Shown piece after piece: positions 11,100 to 23,610 of a stretch of 64,000 nt of DNA. The position numbers were made by a program, and so were the translations under genes. The stretch is from Coffea arabica. Taxonomy: Eukaryota > Streptophyta > Magnoliopsida > Gentianales > Rubiaceae. The stretch lies in assembly GCF_036785885.1 (NCBI RefSeq), contig NC_092329.1, positions 7,812,001 to 7,876,000 of the forward strand, read 5' to 3'. The first letter of the stretch is position 1. Each line of letters starts with the position of its first letter. The notes under the pieces are model-generated. The model saw only the letters and a program-made list of their open reading frames with translations. It made no database searches and had not been told where the DNA came from.

Positions 11100-11934
11100 T
11101 AGGGGTGGCAATCAGGTCAGTAATGAATTGACGGATCGGATTGACATTCAGATATAACAGGAAGCCTGTTGCTGATCCGAACACAACCCACGAACTTGCA
11201 ATGGGTAAGATGCTCGATCCGAACACGAAATTTTCAGGATAACAGGTCATCCGAATTACCTGATATGATCTCAAACATAACTTCGATTTATTAATCTACC
11301 GTTGTAGTTCCCAATTCCGCATAAGACCAATTACATAATCAAGTAATAAAGACCCTGATAAAATCATTCTAGGTCAAATCTAAAGTAAATTAAGACGCCA
11401 TAAAAGTAGAAAATAATGTTATATATCATCTGCCAAACACAACAACTCCAGCTTCACACAAGCCAAACAAATTCAGTAATCGATTTGAAATCTGATTTCT
11501 TTAGAGGAGGCACATAAGTTCGGAAATTAGACGGTAGAGAAGCTATGCTTAAGCTTGGAGAAGAATGGCAGTTCCGGTGTTCCACCTTGCTGTTGGTCAA
11601 CGTTTGCTAGTGACAGGTAAAGGGCGATGGCATGACGTACTGAGGTTAGAGGAAAAAGGTGAAAAAATAATCGGATAAGGATTTAGGGTTGAGTGGTTAA
11701 TGACTTAATGCCTTTGGGAAGAAAAGAGTAAGTTAGTCTAGTTAGATAAATTATTTTTAATTTATATACGGGTTATCGGGTCAATCCTCGGGTGACCTGA
11801 ATTCAACCTTTTTTTTTCCGAGTTCATCGAGTTTGACTCGATTCTAACTCAAACTTGTGAAAATTTAATTCAAATTCATTAATTTCGTATTAGATACATG
11901 TCGTATCAGGTTGTACTAGAAATTACCACCTCTA
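11100..11934. mobile_element. Possible non-autonomous hAT-like element
   Basis: The left edge TAGGGGTGGCAATCAGGTCA is mirrored by ...AATTACCACCTCTA at 11921-11934, as in plant hAT-type short elements, and GGTCGGATC-like words occur near both ends. I could not find a matching 8-bp flanking duplication, so the boundaries and class are tentative. Confidence 0.35.
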
Positions 11935-12090
11935 ACAACTACACTCTCAATACAATAATATTGTTTCGACTTAACAATTCTCGACTGTAAGTTTCCATTT
12001 CACTAAAGCATGGGGATAAAATGGTAGCAAATTGGTTTTTCTTGCTTTATTTGGTGTCTATCTAAACACTTGATCCACGAAATAAAGTAA

Positions 12091-12230
12091 TTGTTTGGAT
12101 TACAATTTTGCACAAAAATTTTTACATTTTTTTGTGAACATATTTTTCTAATTATCTACTTATTTTACATACATCAAATAGTATAGTATATTTTTGTACA
12201 AAAATTTCAAAAAATAGCGATCTAAATGAG
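12091..12230. repeat. Small MITE, GTTTGGATTGC family
   Basis: TTGTTTGGATTACAATTTTG at the left, ACATACATCAAATAGTATAG in the middle and AATAGCGATCTAAATGAG at the right match the family in order. Confidence 0.6.
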
Positions 12231-13346
12231 TTCCGGAAAAGCGAAACAGTTTCCAAATGTACTAAACGAGCACTTTCCGCTTTCTAGCCTTTTTTTTGCT
12301 TTCTTTTATTTGTGGTCTTTTTTTTTTTTTTGGGAAAAGCCTAGAGAAAGAATATTTGTACTTTTTTTTCGTTGTTGTTATTTTTTTCAATAGGTATAGT
12401 GGTACTTCTTATAAGAAAATATGGGATGAATGGTACAGATAATAAATTCAAACATGACTTTGTGCTGTTAATACATTTGCAATATAGAGATTCATCAAAA
12501 AATTTCATAAATTTAGAAAAATTACAACAAATAGAAAACTTCCAAACGTGTTTACCTCTTGTGTTTTGGATACGGTATTGTGAACCAAACATACTTATGT
12601 ATTGTTCTTTTTAAAGAACAGAATAAGTGTTTTGTTCTATTTATTCAAAAGAACACAAACAAAAAAAATATGAACGTTACCAAATGACCCCTTATGTGTA
12701 ATTTCGTTTGTGATTCCCTACATACTCTTGTTACATATATATATATATTTTATATGTTCTTTTTTCTTCCATTATTAGCTTTTATCCTAAGTATTCGTAG
12801 GGATAATTTCGGTTCTACAAGCCATAATGCTTTGGACATCAGAATTGAGAAGAGATTTTTGAAGCACGGTACAGAATTAAGGGGTTTTTCTTACATGCAA
12901 TCTCACAATCTAGGGGACCTTTTCTCAAAAAAATGAAGAACATTCTGAAAATCAAGGCTGCTTAAATTAACCATACAAAATTGGGTTTTAGGAGGAATGG
13001 TACCCTAATTAATTAGTACTTGGGATTTATGAAAGAGCACCATATATATGCTGAGTACTTCCTAATAGATTTTTCCAATAAAAATAATTACTATTTCTAA
13101 TCTTAAACAAAACTAATTAATTCCTAATAAAAACATTTATTATAAGAAAGGTAGCATTAGTTATGATACTCATGTAGCATTAAAAGATTTGTCCGAACTT
13201 TTAATCCTCTTCAACCACCCTGTCTCTTTGCTCAGCCTTACATTTGTTCATGCTACGACCTCTTCTCATGCAGGCTACCATCCCTGTCCACAATTCCCCC
13301 TTACCACCCTCTCTCTCTCTCCTTCACGTTGCTCCCTGTATTCTCT

Positions 13347-14168
13347 ATGGAGGAGGAGAGGGAGCAACCTTCCAAAAATCGTGGTCGGCATGGAAATTAT
13401 CACAACTCATCGATCCCGGAGACTCGAACTCTCTCATTTGCAGACAATCTTGCAATCCACCGTCATCAACCCTTGCCTGATCAACCTCACGATTTTGGAC
13501 CTATCTCTGGTGCCGGGACATATATCGTGCAAGTCCCCAAAGATCAAGTTTTTCGCGTTCCATCGCCTCAAAATGCAGCTCATCTAGGGCGTCAGGATGA
13601 TTCTCGTCGACCCCAAAAAGGCCGCGGTTCTTGTTGTTGCTCTCGCTGCATGTGCTTATGCAGTTTGGTTGCTGTAATTGTCCTAATTATTGCTATCATT
13701 GGTGTCATCATTAATATTTTTGTGGGCTTCGATGATCCCAGTTTCCAAATTGAGCGTCTTATGTACAACAAGCCACATTCAGAGTTCGATATTCGGCTGA
13801 AAGTTGGTAATCCAAATAAGCATAAGAGCATTTCCTATGATCAAGACTCTAATGTTTCGCTGTCCTTCAAGCAAAAGAAAATCGCGCATGGAAAATTCCA
13901 AAATTTTGATCAAGATCCGGGGAATTCAACAGCTATACCAATTGTGCTGCATGGATCCAAGTTGCCTGCAGAAATTGAGACAAGCATGAATAGCAAGAAA
14001 TCAAAAATTCGCATCCCTTTATTCCTCTCAATTGATCTTGGATTGGAACTAAAAGTTGGGGCATTTCATGTTCAGAGCAAAAGAATTCAAGTTTCATGCA
14101 GTTTGACTGTAGACAAATTGGAGAAAAATACACACATTTGGGCTCAGGATTGTGGTACCAAAAGCTGA
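13347..14168 (+). CDS. NDR1/HIN1-like (NHL) protein, NHL13-like, LEA_2 family
   Basis: Intronless ORF of 273 residues. I chose the ATG at 13347 because the frame upstream has only a TTG and begins in a CT-rich leader. The N-terminus is hydrophilic and rich in His, Pro and Arg, with the VPKDQVFRVPSPQNA segment (residues 64-78) common to NHL13-type proteins. A Cys-rich patch (CCCSRCMCLC, 96-105) precedes one transmembrane helix at about 105-128. The C-terminal part (about 148-250) is a LEA_2 domain with the NPNK motif (155-158). Family members are plasma-membrane proteins linked to pathogen response; some are palmitoylated near such Cys clusters. The role here is inferred from family only. AATAAA at 14194-14199 is a plausible polyadenylation signal. 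No break is seen. Confidence 0.92.
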   Translation: MEEEREQPSKNRGRHGNYHNSSIPETRTLSFADNLAIHRHQPLPDQPHDFGPISGAGTYIVQVPKDQVFRVPSPQNAAHLGRQDDSRRPQKGRGSCCCSRCMCLCSLVAVIVLIIAIIGVIINIFVGFDDPSFQIERLMYNKPHSEFDIRLKVGNPNKHKSISYDQDSNVSLSFKQKKIAHGKFQNFDQDPGNSTAIPIVLHGSKLPAEIETSMNSKKSKIRIPLFLSIDLGLELKVGAFHVQSKRIQVSCSLTVDKLEKNTHIWAQDCGTKS

Positions 14169-14883
14169 TAAATCCAAAAGCAGAACAGTGGCAAATAAAT
14201 GCTGCAATGTGGTGAGGGCAAAGTTTGTCAAGTTGGTGGTTTTTTCAGAGTAAACATTTTCTTTCATTAAGAAAAGTCTCTTGTACGTACTTAGCCTTTA
14301 TCTACTTCTTTTTTCCCCCCCGACACGTTGATGTTTCTTTTAGTTTGATAGCCTAGTTAAAAGAAAACAAAACTGGAAATATATATGCATAAAAAAAAAT
14401 GTGGTACTTGTTCTAAATTCTCGAGTCTCACAGAGAACTGATGTGGCTTCTGATGCGAACTGAAAATGGAACTTCTTTAATTGCTTAGTAAGACCACCCC
14501 TTTTTTTTTTATTGGCTTGTAAACTGATATGGCCATTTTTCCTGTGCAGATTTCTTCCACGTAAATGTACACTAAAAACCTCTGCTTTCTTTCTCTTCCC
14601 CCAGGCAATTGTTTGAAGCTTCTCCATTTTATACCAGGATTCTAGAATTGTCAGGACCCAGGAGATCCATTATTTTGAGCCATTGACGAATTGCTTATAG
14701 TCTCACTATCCATACCATCTTTAAGTCCTTATACTACAACAAACAACTGATTCTAGACCGATCAACAATTACAAGAAAGGAAACTTGTGTTATGCGACGT
14801 TTTTGGCTTTGGGCCATGATTTGTACGTTGCCTTTAATTTTGTTCAAATCCTCATCTTAGTATCTATAACTTCAAAAGTTTGT

Positions 14884-15010
14884 GTTTGGATTACAATTTT
14901 TCAGAGTTTTTGTATAAAATGCACCGTAGCGATTTAATATATGTAAGATAAAAAGTTATTTAAAAATGTTTTTACGGAAACGTAGAAATTTTTACCCTCT
15001 CCATGCAAGA
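14884..15010. repeat. Small MITE, GTTTGGATTGC family
   Basis: GTGTTTGGATTACAATTTTT, GCACCGTAGCGATTTAATAT and ATGTAAGATAAAAAG follow the family order. The right terminus is eroded. Confidence 0.55.
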
Positions 15011-18000
15011 TTTCCCAAAATCTTATTGCTCATTTTGGTAATGTTTTGATATAACAATGCACTTCTAACACAATGGCTAGAAGGCCAAAAAATGGTTTAA
15101 GGCCGAAACCTAGTTTTGCAGTTTTAGGCAGGGACCAGTACTGGATTGGGTTGCTCATGGTCAAATGTCTGATCTAGACCTCTGCATCTTTTATAGCATA
15201 GGCATATACTACCCAAATCTATAGCTGGGCTTATTAGCCCTAGCCCTTAAGTAATACTAGCTGCATAAGAATCAACCCTTTGACCATCCCCGCCGTCCTG
15301 TAAGCTTGGACTTGCCCTAGCCCCCTAAGTAATTGAACTTTCTTGGGGCAAGAATCGATAGTGATTCTTCATTTAATCTTTGACAACTTGAATGAATTCA
15401 GTTATGTGTGGAACATTCTACTGACTAAATTGCACTTCGTTATTATTAGCATCTTACACTTGAGTCTCAAATCTTAATTATTTTCATGATGGACGGCAAA
15501 TCTCCATTGTAACAAAGAATTTTTTTTTGGCTTTTATTTAGTTGATGCAAACCAATCAGATATAACTTTTTAAGGCAAAAAATTTGACTGAAACGGAATT
15601 TGTGGTTTATAGATTTTCATTTTTTGGTAATTCACCTTTCATCATATTTCAATTACGACAAAGATTAACTCTGAGATGCAACCGAGGACTCTCAGCTGCA
15701 TTTTTATTTTTTTTTTGTTCTTATTCCGGCTTTTCAAAACTTTTATACCATGAAAGTACTTTCACTTTCTGCTAAACACATTTCCAAATAAGAAAATACA
15801 TAAATGGACTTGGTTTATCTGTTGTTGATGCATTAGTGAAGATCACCTAATATAAATTCCCAAACTGTCAACAAAGCAGTATGCTTCGTGAAATGATTGA
15901 AACTTGGCTACATGATATAATATGTAGATCAATCCTACCTAAATATTTACCTTTGAAAAATCACTGCTTTTGGGAAAATATAAAGCAAAAGCTAAGGTTC
16001 TAACTGCTAAGCTTTCACTATCAAATAAATAGAAAGACAATTTCAAAAAGCAAAAGGCAGCTGGAGTGGGATTGTGAATGTATAAATGTGGCTGTTGCTC
16101 TTGGTGTATACAATGTAGGCTAAAAATCTTTTCCAACGATTTTTTTTTTTTTTTTTTGTAGAATTATCAACAAGGCCATTTGAAGGCCTCAAACCCTAAA
16201 CGCATATCTCAGGCAATCTTCACGGTTAAATTTCTTGCCTATGTTAATGGAAAGTCTGAATCACCCTAGCTGATTCAGTACTGCACTTAAAGTCTATATA
16301 TTCTGATATTATCGCAGACAGATCAAAACCAGCAAGGACAGATTATAAACTTGAACAAAAGATGTGCTAAAGTTTCTGCCTGGTTTAGTTCTACTAGGAA
16401 CTGGTTGTACTTAAACTTCCATTAATCAAACAAAGCCACCAACAACTGGAAAATGGAAAATTTTCATAAATTGCTTCAAGTGCCAAGCAACAAATGTAAT
16501 TAAGGCCCTCAGTCTGGAGTTGTTAAACTGATTTAGGAGATTCTTTATTTAACATATCCAAGAATGTGAGGATAACTGTGTATATATATGTGGCAGGCCA
16601 GCTATTTGATTCATGTTCATGAAACGTGCGACAACACAACTAATATGCATATATTCATGTAGAAAAACAGTGCTTCATGATTGTTTCTGGGTACCATTTA
16701 TTACTATCAAAGATTAGAGCATTCTCAGTTATCAGTTGATAGTTGATACCTTTCTAGGTTTGAATACCAGCTCATTTCATCTAATTCTCCAACATCCAAA
16801 GGACCGCACAGACTTCTCATCTTGTCTAGCTAGGTTTTTTTTTTTTTAACGTATACTATTACTTGTGATAACTGTATAGCATTGTGTATCATTATTGTCC
16901 TGAATTATTTTATCATGATCACCTGCTTGCTGGTGAGGCTAGTTAGCTGCAATAATGCAGCAAGCTACTCTATGGTATATGCCCTTCAATTTAATTGACT
17001 TTGTACCTTTAGGCGCCCCGGTGTCAAATTCTGAGGAACACTCTAAAATTTCCAGCATTTCCTTGGTCTGTTCCCTCTAACAAAGTCATCTGATGACTCA
17101 TAAGGGAATCCAACTCTCCAACTTTAAGTACAAATCTGCCATATACAATAATATGTTTCTGTATCTCCAATGCAACAATGAAAGCTTGACCATCCATCCA
17201 TTGAGGGGGGCGCCGGGGGGAAGGGGGGGACCATCCCTCTCTCCTGAGCGCAACAAAGCATATGCTGTGAGAAGAAGTTAGAGTCATGCTCCCTGAATCA
17301 GGTGCCCTTTCCAAGTTCCAAAACAGTCAACTAGAGGCCAGGTGTTCACTGTCCGCAGTTAACCTAATGCTTTAGTGCGTCTAAATACATGGAAACTTAA
17401 AAAGTAGTATAGTTTTAGTTAAAATGGCATACATTTGCCCAAGTGTTTGACATCATTGTCACGGTTTAATCTATTAGAATACAGTAAAGCTTACTAGTAG
17501 TACTGTTTGAGATAGTATGAGATCTTTTTCCAACTGATTTGCTTGTGTTGGAACAGGAGGGTTTAGAGATAAAATATTGATTGTTGCATTGGTAACCTGC
17601 ATTATAGGAGATCTAAATAGGATTAAAATCTGACAGAAAGTCATGAATGATTTTGAGTGAAAGCTGGTTTGTGCTACTCAAATGTGGTTGTCTCTCTGGG
17701 GTTGTGCTCTCCTTTCCACCAATAATTGGTGTTTAAATGACTTAGTTTAATTAGATTTAGAGCACCAATGATGGCTTGAATCTAGTGGAAGCCATTCTTT
17801 CCACGTCTAAAAGACAAGTAGTTTTTTGCTTCTTTGCCTTTGCCATATGGCCTAGAAGAAGCGTATGCATCGGTGTCCCCATTCCATATCCATGTCTTCT
17901 TCACATCAAGCACTCTAAGTGGAATCCAACTCTTCCTCAACAATGGTTTCCTCTTCATAGAAGTGCGTTTCTCTTTCACCACCTAACCCTCTGAAAATTA

Positions 18001-20633
18001 ACCATTAAAGTAAAAGCTTCGAATCCATTAAGAAAAAACTTTAAGATTCCTTTCTTCTTTTGAGGTGGGCTCTCACAAATCCAAGTGCCCAATTGTGTTA
18101 AGCTGCTCTCTTCTGTTTATGAGCAATGGCCTCGTTCCACCCATTAAGGCTCTTTAATAGATCTTAACCCTCTTGTGAGATTGCTTTCTCTTATTTTAAG
18201 GCTTCCTAGGATCATCGCCCCATCCAACCAATTGTACTTTCTATAAATCAATGCCCTCAATGTTTAATCAGTTGAATGGTCCATCAGCTTTTGTTTTTAC
18301 AGACGTCAGGTCTGAACGGTTCCTTTTGCCCAATAATGTTTCGTTTCCATTATCTGCTGTCCTATTGTTTTCTCCCATTTTCACATCTTACATGACTTTG
18401 TTTCCTTCTTCGTTTCAAGCAAGTTTCAAATTATTGGTGTTAATATACGAGTGCCATGCCAATACTAGCTAGGATGTGACACTTACACGTTATGGGCTAA
18501 CTATGCATGTGTGAAGTCTAAGATAGCATCACTTGACCAAATTTTCTTCTTCTAGTGGTTACTAGCATTTGTATATACCTAAATGAGCAACTTAGCCACA
18601 TTAGGATGCAAAATAGATAGGATGTAAGAAACGCTTATGTTGTATCAATAATTGATTATAGGTATTAGCTAGCTCTGAGGAATTGTATGTCCAAGGAAGG
18701 TTAATTTGGAATTTAGTTGTTTCGTAAGTTAAGGAAGTATCCTCAACCATGTGGCTCGAGAAGCTTGTTTTCATAACAATACTGCAAATGGTAAGAGGCT
18801 ACACATGCAGAGGGATGCATTACAGGGAATCAGAAGACAAAATCTTTATATAAAGCGGCACCACTTTTTTTCCCAGAATTAGAATAATACATGTATTTGA
18901 TTAAAAAAGCATCATAGCACTTTGAGCTTTATCGTTAAACAAATTAAGGGTGCAACTCATAATGATACTGCTAGAAAAAGCAACATGAACTCGTGTACGC
19001 TAGATTTGAAGAGGAACTTTAGTGGTTCCTGGCACTCTTAATATTCAATTAAGGCTGCAGGTTACTATAATTTATACACTAAGCCCATATTAGAGATTCA
19101 GAAGTATAATTATATAGTCTAAATTGAGCCTTCTGTTCAAGTGTCATTAGCCTTTACAACTATTAACAGATGCCTTCTATTATTGAATGTTCTGCTGAGT
19201 GGAATTATGAATGCCAAGTAAAACTTTGAAGAACGAAGTTCTAGAAATCAGCCTGGACTTTGTCTTTGACTGCCTAAAGTTCCTCAACTTTCGTTGTTTC
19301 TTTAGCATGTGCAGGTCCATTATCAATTCAATCCTCCGTCTTAGGGATCACACCCAATCCTACGTGTGTGTGTGTGTAACTATGTAGGCATGCACGTTTT
19401 TGTGCGTGCATGCAAAGCATTACTGCCTTTCGACATTCCAACTTTAAACACAAGATTTGGGCGGGCACAAATTGATCCTTAAATCAGGATCGACTCCGGT
19501 AATTACAGAGTTTAGCTCTTCAAGAACTGATTTGTGTAGACCCCTGCAGGATTGCGGCTAATGAATTATGAATTTGTTTTAAGATCTCGAGTGGTTATGA
19601 GGAATGAAAAAAAAGAGGGATCCTTTTTATCAGAAAAGACCAAAAGGACACATAATGGGACTCATGAAGAGACAGACCTACATGCCTAATCTAATCTTCT
19701 TATCAACAATGATAAATTGGTAGAAAGATACCAATGTCTTTTCATTGGATTTGCAGTACAGAAGAGTTTTACTTTGTGACTTGAACGGACAGCTGAAGTA
19801 CAACCATTATGGTAGAAAGGCATGATTAAGAAATGATAGCCATTAATGTAAATCCAATGTGAAAAGTTTATCTTGTTACGTAGTTGTAACTTAAATTAAA
19901 GCATTGCTAAAAGCTTCAGAAAGCTATCTAATTAAATAGTTTCTGACTACAAACATAATACCTCTTGGAGTTGGAGTTCTCAACCATGTTGGAAGCACAA
20001 ACCATAAATAGTGTGTCAATGTTGTAATAACATTTGAGTTACCAGAAGTGACCTGCAACAACTACGTACTATATATTGTATTCCAGCTGTATAGCTTCGG
20101 GAAAACCATGAATATTTCTCCTGTGAGCAGACTTTTTTTAACACGGATGATGTTGTGCTCATAAAAAGTTTCCTTCTTCAACAGGCATCAACGTGTACTT
20201 TTCTTTTCTTTTCTTTTCTTTTTTGTAACTTATGTTATTTATTAGTAATTGGAGGAAGGTCGATTTGACCGTTGAGTTCTTCGACTGTTCGAGTCAAAAG
20301 AACAACATGTCGACATGCAAAATGAATATGTTAAAAATTCTGGTGTGGTTAATTCTTTGCATTCTGGTACGTCTTTGACTCACTTGCAGAAATTCATTAC
20401 TATTTTCTGTCCAATAGTATTGTAGCGTTCCATCCGATGAGGTTAGTTTAACATTTGGTTAGGTTTAAAGAGCTGTCCCATTATAACTAGAACATCAGTT
20501 TCCACTCAAATAAGAGAAAAGGAAAAGGAAAAAGCATGCAAGATTTCACGTGCACAAGGCAGAAGGTAGCCTTGCCTTTTCTAGGAGAATAAAATAAATT
20601 AAGAGCCTTATGGGGATACATGAGTCTAGTCTT
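15011..20633. other. Long gene-free intergenic region
   Basis: About 5.6 kb without a supported gene. The short open frames have no recognisable domain and several overlap on opposite strands. Simple tracts are present: a G-rich run at about 17205-17229, a GT run near 19366-19378 and a TTTTC run near 20200-20223. I found no known plant microRNA sequence by eye. It probably holds regulatory DNA for the NHL gene and/or the 3' flank of the phosphatase gene. Confidence 0.5.
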
Positions 20634-20760
20634 GTTCGGATTGTCATTTTCTCTCAAATTTTTTTTATATTTTTTTAATATATTTTTTAATTATTTTTAA
20701 TTTCATACATATCAAATCGCTATAATTTTATTTTATTTTTTATAAAATAACAACCTAAAT
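20634..20760. repeat. Small MITE, GTTTGGATTGC family
   Basis: TTGTTCGGATTGTCATTTTC at the left and AAATAACAACCTAAATGGAC at the right, with TTTCATACATATCAAATCGC between, place it in the same family. Confidence 0.55.
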
Positions 20761-20874
20761 GGACAGTTTGGGGTCAGGGGGTTGAGAATAATATGAAGAG
20801 AAGGAAAGACGGAAATGAAAAATTATATACAAATTGTAGGAAGTCTAATTATGCACAAAGCTGTAATCTAGAAA

Positions 20875-20880
20875 TTTATT
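20875..20880 (-). terminator. Possible polyadenylation signal of the phosphatase gene
   Basis: AATAAA on the minus strand, about 164 bases after the stop at 21044. Motif match only. Confidence 0.3.
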
Positions 20881-21043
20881 GAATAATTTGCCAATGATAC
20901 AAAATTTTTCGCATTAATCAATAACTACAACTATAAACAAAAATACATAGTTTTCACCCCCCCCCACCCCGTTAAAAACTCCAAGGGCAACGGTCATTAA
21001 TCCCTTAATTTTCCTCGCTCGTGATGTTTCGCCTCCCTATAAA

Positions 21044-23231
21044 TCAAAATCTTCGCAAGGATGATTTTTTCCACTCTACCAAACGTTTTAAGAAGCACAT
21101 AACCTGCCAAAAGAACGAAAATACGACATTAAAAAATGGATAGTGATTGTTAAATGTAACAAAAACAACATTGGTAAAGACAAAAGAGATATCCATTTGC
21201 ACTAATTTTAGTCTCAATTACCTCGTATGGTTCTTGCAATGTATATGAAGCATTCGTTTCTTTTGGAACTTTGGAGACCAGGATTCCAAAACCTTGTCCT
21301 CTTTTACGCAAAACCTGATCAAACAAATGTACCAGAGCTTGCTAAATTCTGGGATGTCTTAATAGTATAAAATCTACATTTACTCCATATGAAACAATTC
21401 TGAGATATCAAGAATGAGCATCTACCTTAAATGCATCTTCATCCGTCCGGTCATCTCCAATATAGATGGGTAAAACATCATCTGAGTTTGCATAACCTGA
21501 AAACCAATAATCAAACAAGATTTTAAGTAATGCGACGGTAAAAGGATTCTATCCATGTTTAAGAATACAACATTAGAAACGCATTAAAAAGACACTTTTT
21601 AAAGGGATGGGATTCCCATAATGTCTCTCATTCCGTGCTTGCTCACCTAGTGATTCCAACAAAAATTCCAGCGCATTCCCTTTATCCCATTTGATAGTTG
21701 GCCGAATCTCTAAGACCTGTATCAAATATAAGCTGCCTAAGTGGAAAAAGAAAATAAACAATAATAGCTTATTGTGCCAAACGCAGAATATTCGTCATAG
21801 ATGAATCTTGAAAATTACCTTCCGCCCTTGAGTCAATTTCAGCTTGGGATAATCCTTAAGGACGGTTTTAACTTGGACAGCTAATTCTGCCCACCTCTGC
21901 GTAAGTTTAACCAGAAAAAAAAAAAATACTGTTAGTAACTGAAAGTTTGTGAACAAATTAGTACATAGGCAAGACTAATCAAAGTATTGTACCTTTTCCT
22001 CGACACAGCGGTAGTGTACAGATAAGCAAAATTTGTTGTTTTCCACCATAGCCCCAGGGATGGATTTGGTTTTTTCTAACAAAGTTTTGTATACCTGAAA
22101 ATGGAAGAATGTTTCAGGTTCAACATGTACAAAAAAGAATAAATAAAGTAAGTTGTAAACTTTTCGTAATCCCATTTTTTACTTCATGTCAGAAACTTAC
22201 CTCATCAATCATGGGTAAAAATTCTCTCGCTGGTTGGCAGAGTACTGTTTGATTGCCCTGCAAAATTACATCATACAAGTATTGAGTATCTATGGTAAAA
22301 ACAAAAATTTTCTAGGTAGATTGTAGGATGTACTAGCACTGTCTGTCGTGAATTTGGCAGCTGTATAATATTTAATACCTTTCTGTATCTATGTCCTTGT
22401 GTTGGTCCCTTGATGTCCATACCATGACTGCCGGCATAATAAAGCTCCGATAGCTTAACAAAATTGTAAACCTGAAAATTAAGGATTCTTTAGCTAAAAT
22501 GAAGCCTGAGATATTGTCGGGAATACTAGAGAAGTATTCATTCTTTACATGAATGTACCTTGGCTCTGCATCTTCCGGTAACTATTGCGGTAGGAAAATG
22601 ATGAGCAATGTCTCGCACAGCGTCTCTCATCTGAGAAAAAAAAAAGCAACAAATTTTATTAAGTTCATAGTATAATCTTTAGAAACAAAAAAGTTAGTGG
22701 AACAAGAAGAAAATGATGGAGAACAAACCTCATTGGAGATGAAAGCTCTGTCAGGGTCTTCAACAATTGGAGAAAGTGTGCCATCATAGTCAAGAAACAT
22801 AACTATCTGTTTCCCCTTCGAAACTTTTATGATTTCTTCAAACATGCTTAAAGCCGATGGATGATGAAGCTGTTAGAATACAGACAATTTCAAGAACATT
22901 AGTTGATATTCGATATCTACCGAGAAAAGATTACCAAACAGGCTTCGAAACTAACCATCCAAGACTTGTTAACTTCTTCACTTTCAGATGATCTTCGAGG
23001 AGGCGAAGAAGCTCTCATCGAATCAACCCATGCATTGATTCTGCCTCCGCCACCAGCAGTTTCGAGCACTTTCAGCGATGGCTTTGTCCAAATAATAGGC
23101 GTACCACCACCTGGTGCAGCCAGAGGCTTAGGCACTGCTTGTGCGAAAAGAACTGGTTCACGCATTGACACCACAATCTCCATGCTAAAGCCTGATTTAG
23201 AATCACAAATCACCACATTTTGGTTGGTCAT
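21044..23231 (-). CDS. TPP: Trehalose-6-phosphate phosphatase, 11 exons
   Basis: Dephosphorylates trehalose 6-phosphate to trehalose and so controls a sugar signal. Eleven coding exons, all with GT-AG borders: 22956-23231, 22729-22869, 22559-22630, 22379-22471, 22201-22257, 21993-22094, 21819-21896, 21647-21716, 21426-21496, 21222-21314, 21044-21103. They join in frame to 370 residues, the usual plant length. HAD-superfamily motifs are intact: [10 protein letters not shown] (Asp119 nucleophile, Asp121), IVTGR (155-159), [10 protein letters not shown], and [11 protein letters not shown] (309-319). Other family hallmarks are [32 protein letters not shown] and the C-terminal LVEWKK. The start MTNQNVV is typical of the family. 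All introns but one lie between codons; intron 8 splits a Gly codon. I see no damage. Which TPP paralogue it is cannot be settled here. Confidence 0.97.
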
Positions 23232-23273
23232 TTTCCTTTATAGAAGATCAACCTGCATGTTTCGTAGTAGTTT

Positions 23274-23360
23274 CTAAGACGGAGACTAAATAAATAAAAA
23301 CATAGACCAAGTCCACATAAAAGACCACACGTTAATTAGTAGAATATTACTATGAAGTAC
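23274..23360 (-). other. Probable 5'UTR intron of the phosphatase gene
   Basis: On the minus strand a good donor (TTTTCCAG then GTACTTC) and acceptor (CCGTCTTAG then AAACT) bound 87 bases upstream of the ATG, with a T-rich 3' part. The leader upstream has a TCTCT-type tract at 23520-23547. Introns in the leader are common in this family, but a transcript would be needed to confirm this one. Confidence 0.5.
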
Positions 23361-23603
23361 CTGGAAAAGACTGGGAAGTTTTTAGTCAAAAGGAAGGGAA
23401 AAAAAAAACAGGGCAGAAAACAGAGTTTTCTTGTGTGGACAATAATGCAGAATTGCAGGGAAAGCTCTGAGATTTGTTAGTGCAAAAACAAAACCAATGC
23501 TAGACAAGGAGTTGTAGAGTGATAGAGAAGAGAAGAGAAGAGAGAAACAGGCGCACCCACAAAGTCACTAGTTACAAATTAAGGAGGGGACTGCGTCTAG
23601 TCA

Positions 23604-23610
23604 ATTTATA
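23604..23610 (-). promoter_or_regulatory. Possible TATA box of the phosphatase gene
   Basis: TATAAAT on the minus strand, about 60 bases upstream of the TC-rich leader tract and 373 bases upstream of the ATG including the proposed leader intron. Position is reasonable; it is a motif match only. Confidence 0.35.

Noticed and set aside
12341..12936. Three short overlapping frames on both strands
   Set aside because: AT-rich, Phe/Ile/Lys-dominated, no domain; they look like chance.
14340..14627. 95-codon minus-strand frame downstream of the NHL gene
   Set aside because: No domain and no conserved words; it covers the 3' flank of the NHL gene and ends in AT-rich sequence.
17024..17314. 96-codon open frame on the minus strand over a G-rich tract
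   Set aside because: It starts at TTG, is low in complexity in part and shows no known domain; the opposite strand is also open.
19366..19378. GT run considered as a Z-DNA or regulatory site
   Set aside because: Only about six dinucleotides, and nothing around it suggests a function.
22903..23277. Plus-strand frame of 124 codons opposite phosphatase exon 1
   Set aside because: Exon 1 on the minus strand is clearly coding and splices into a complete gene; the plus frame starts in intron 1.
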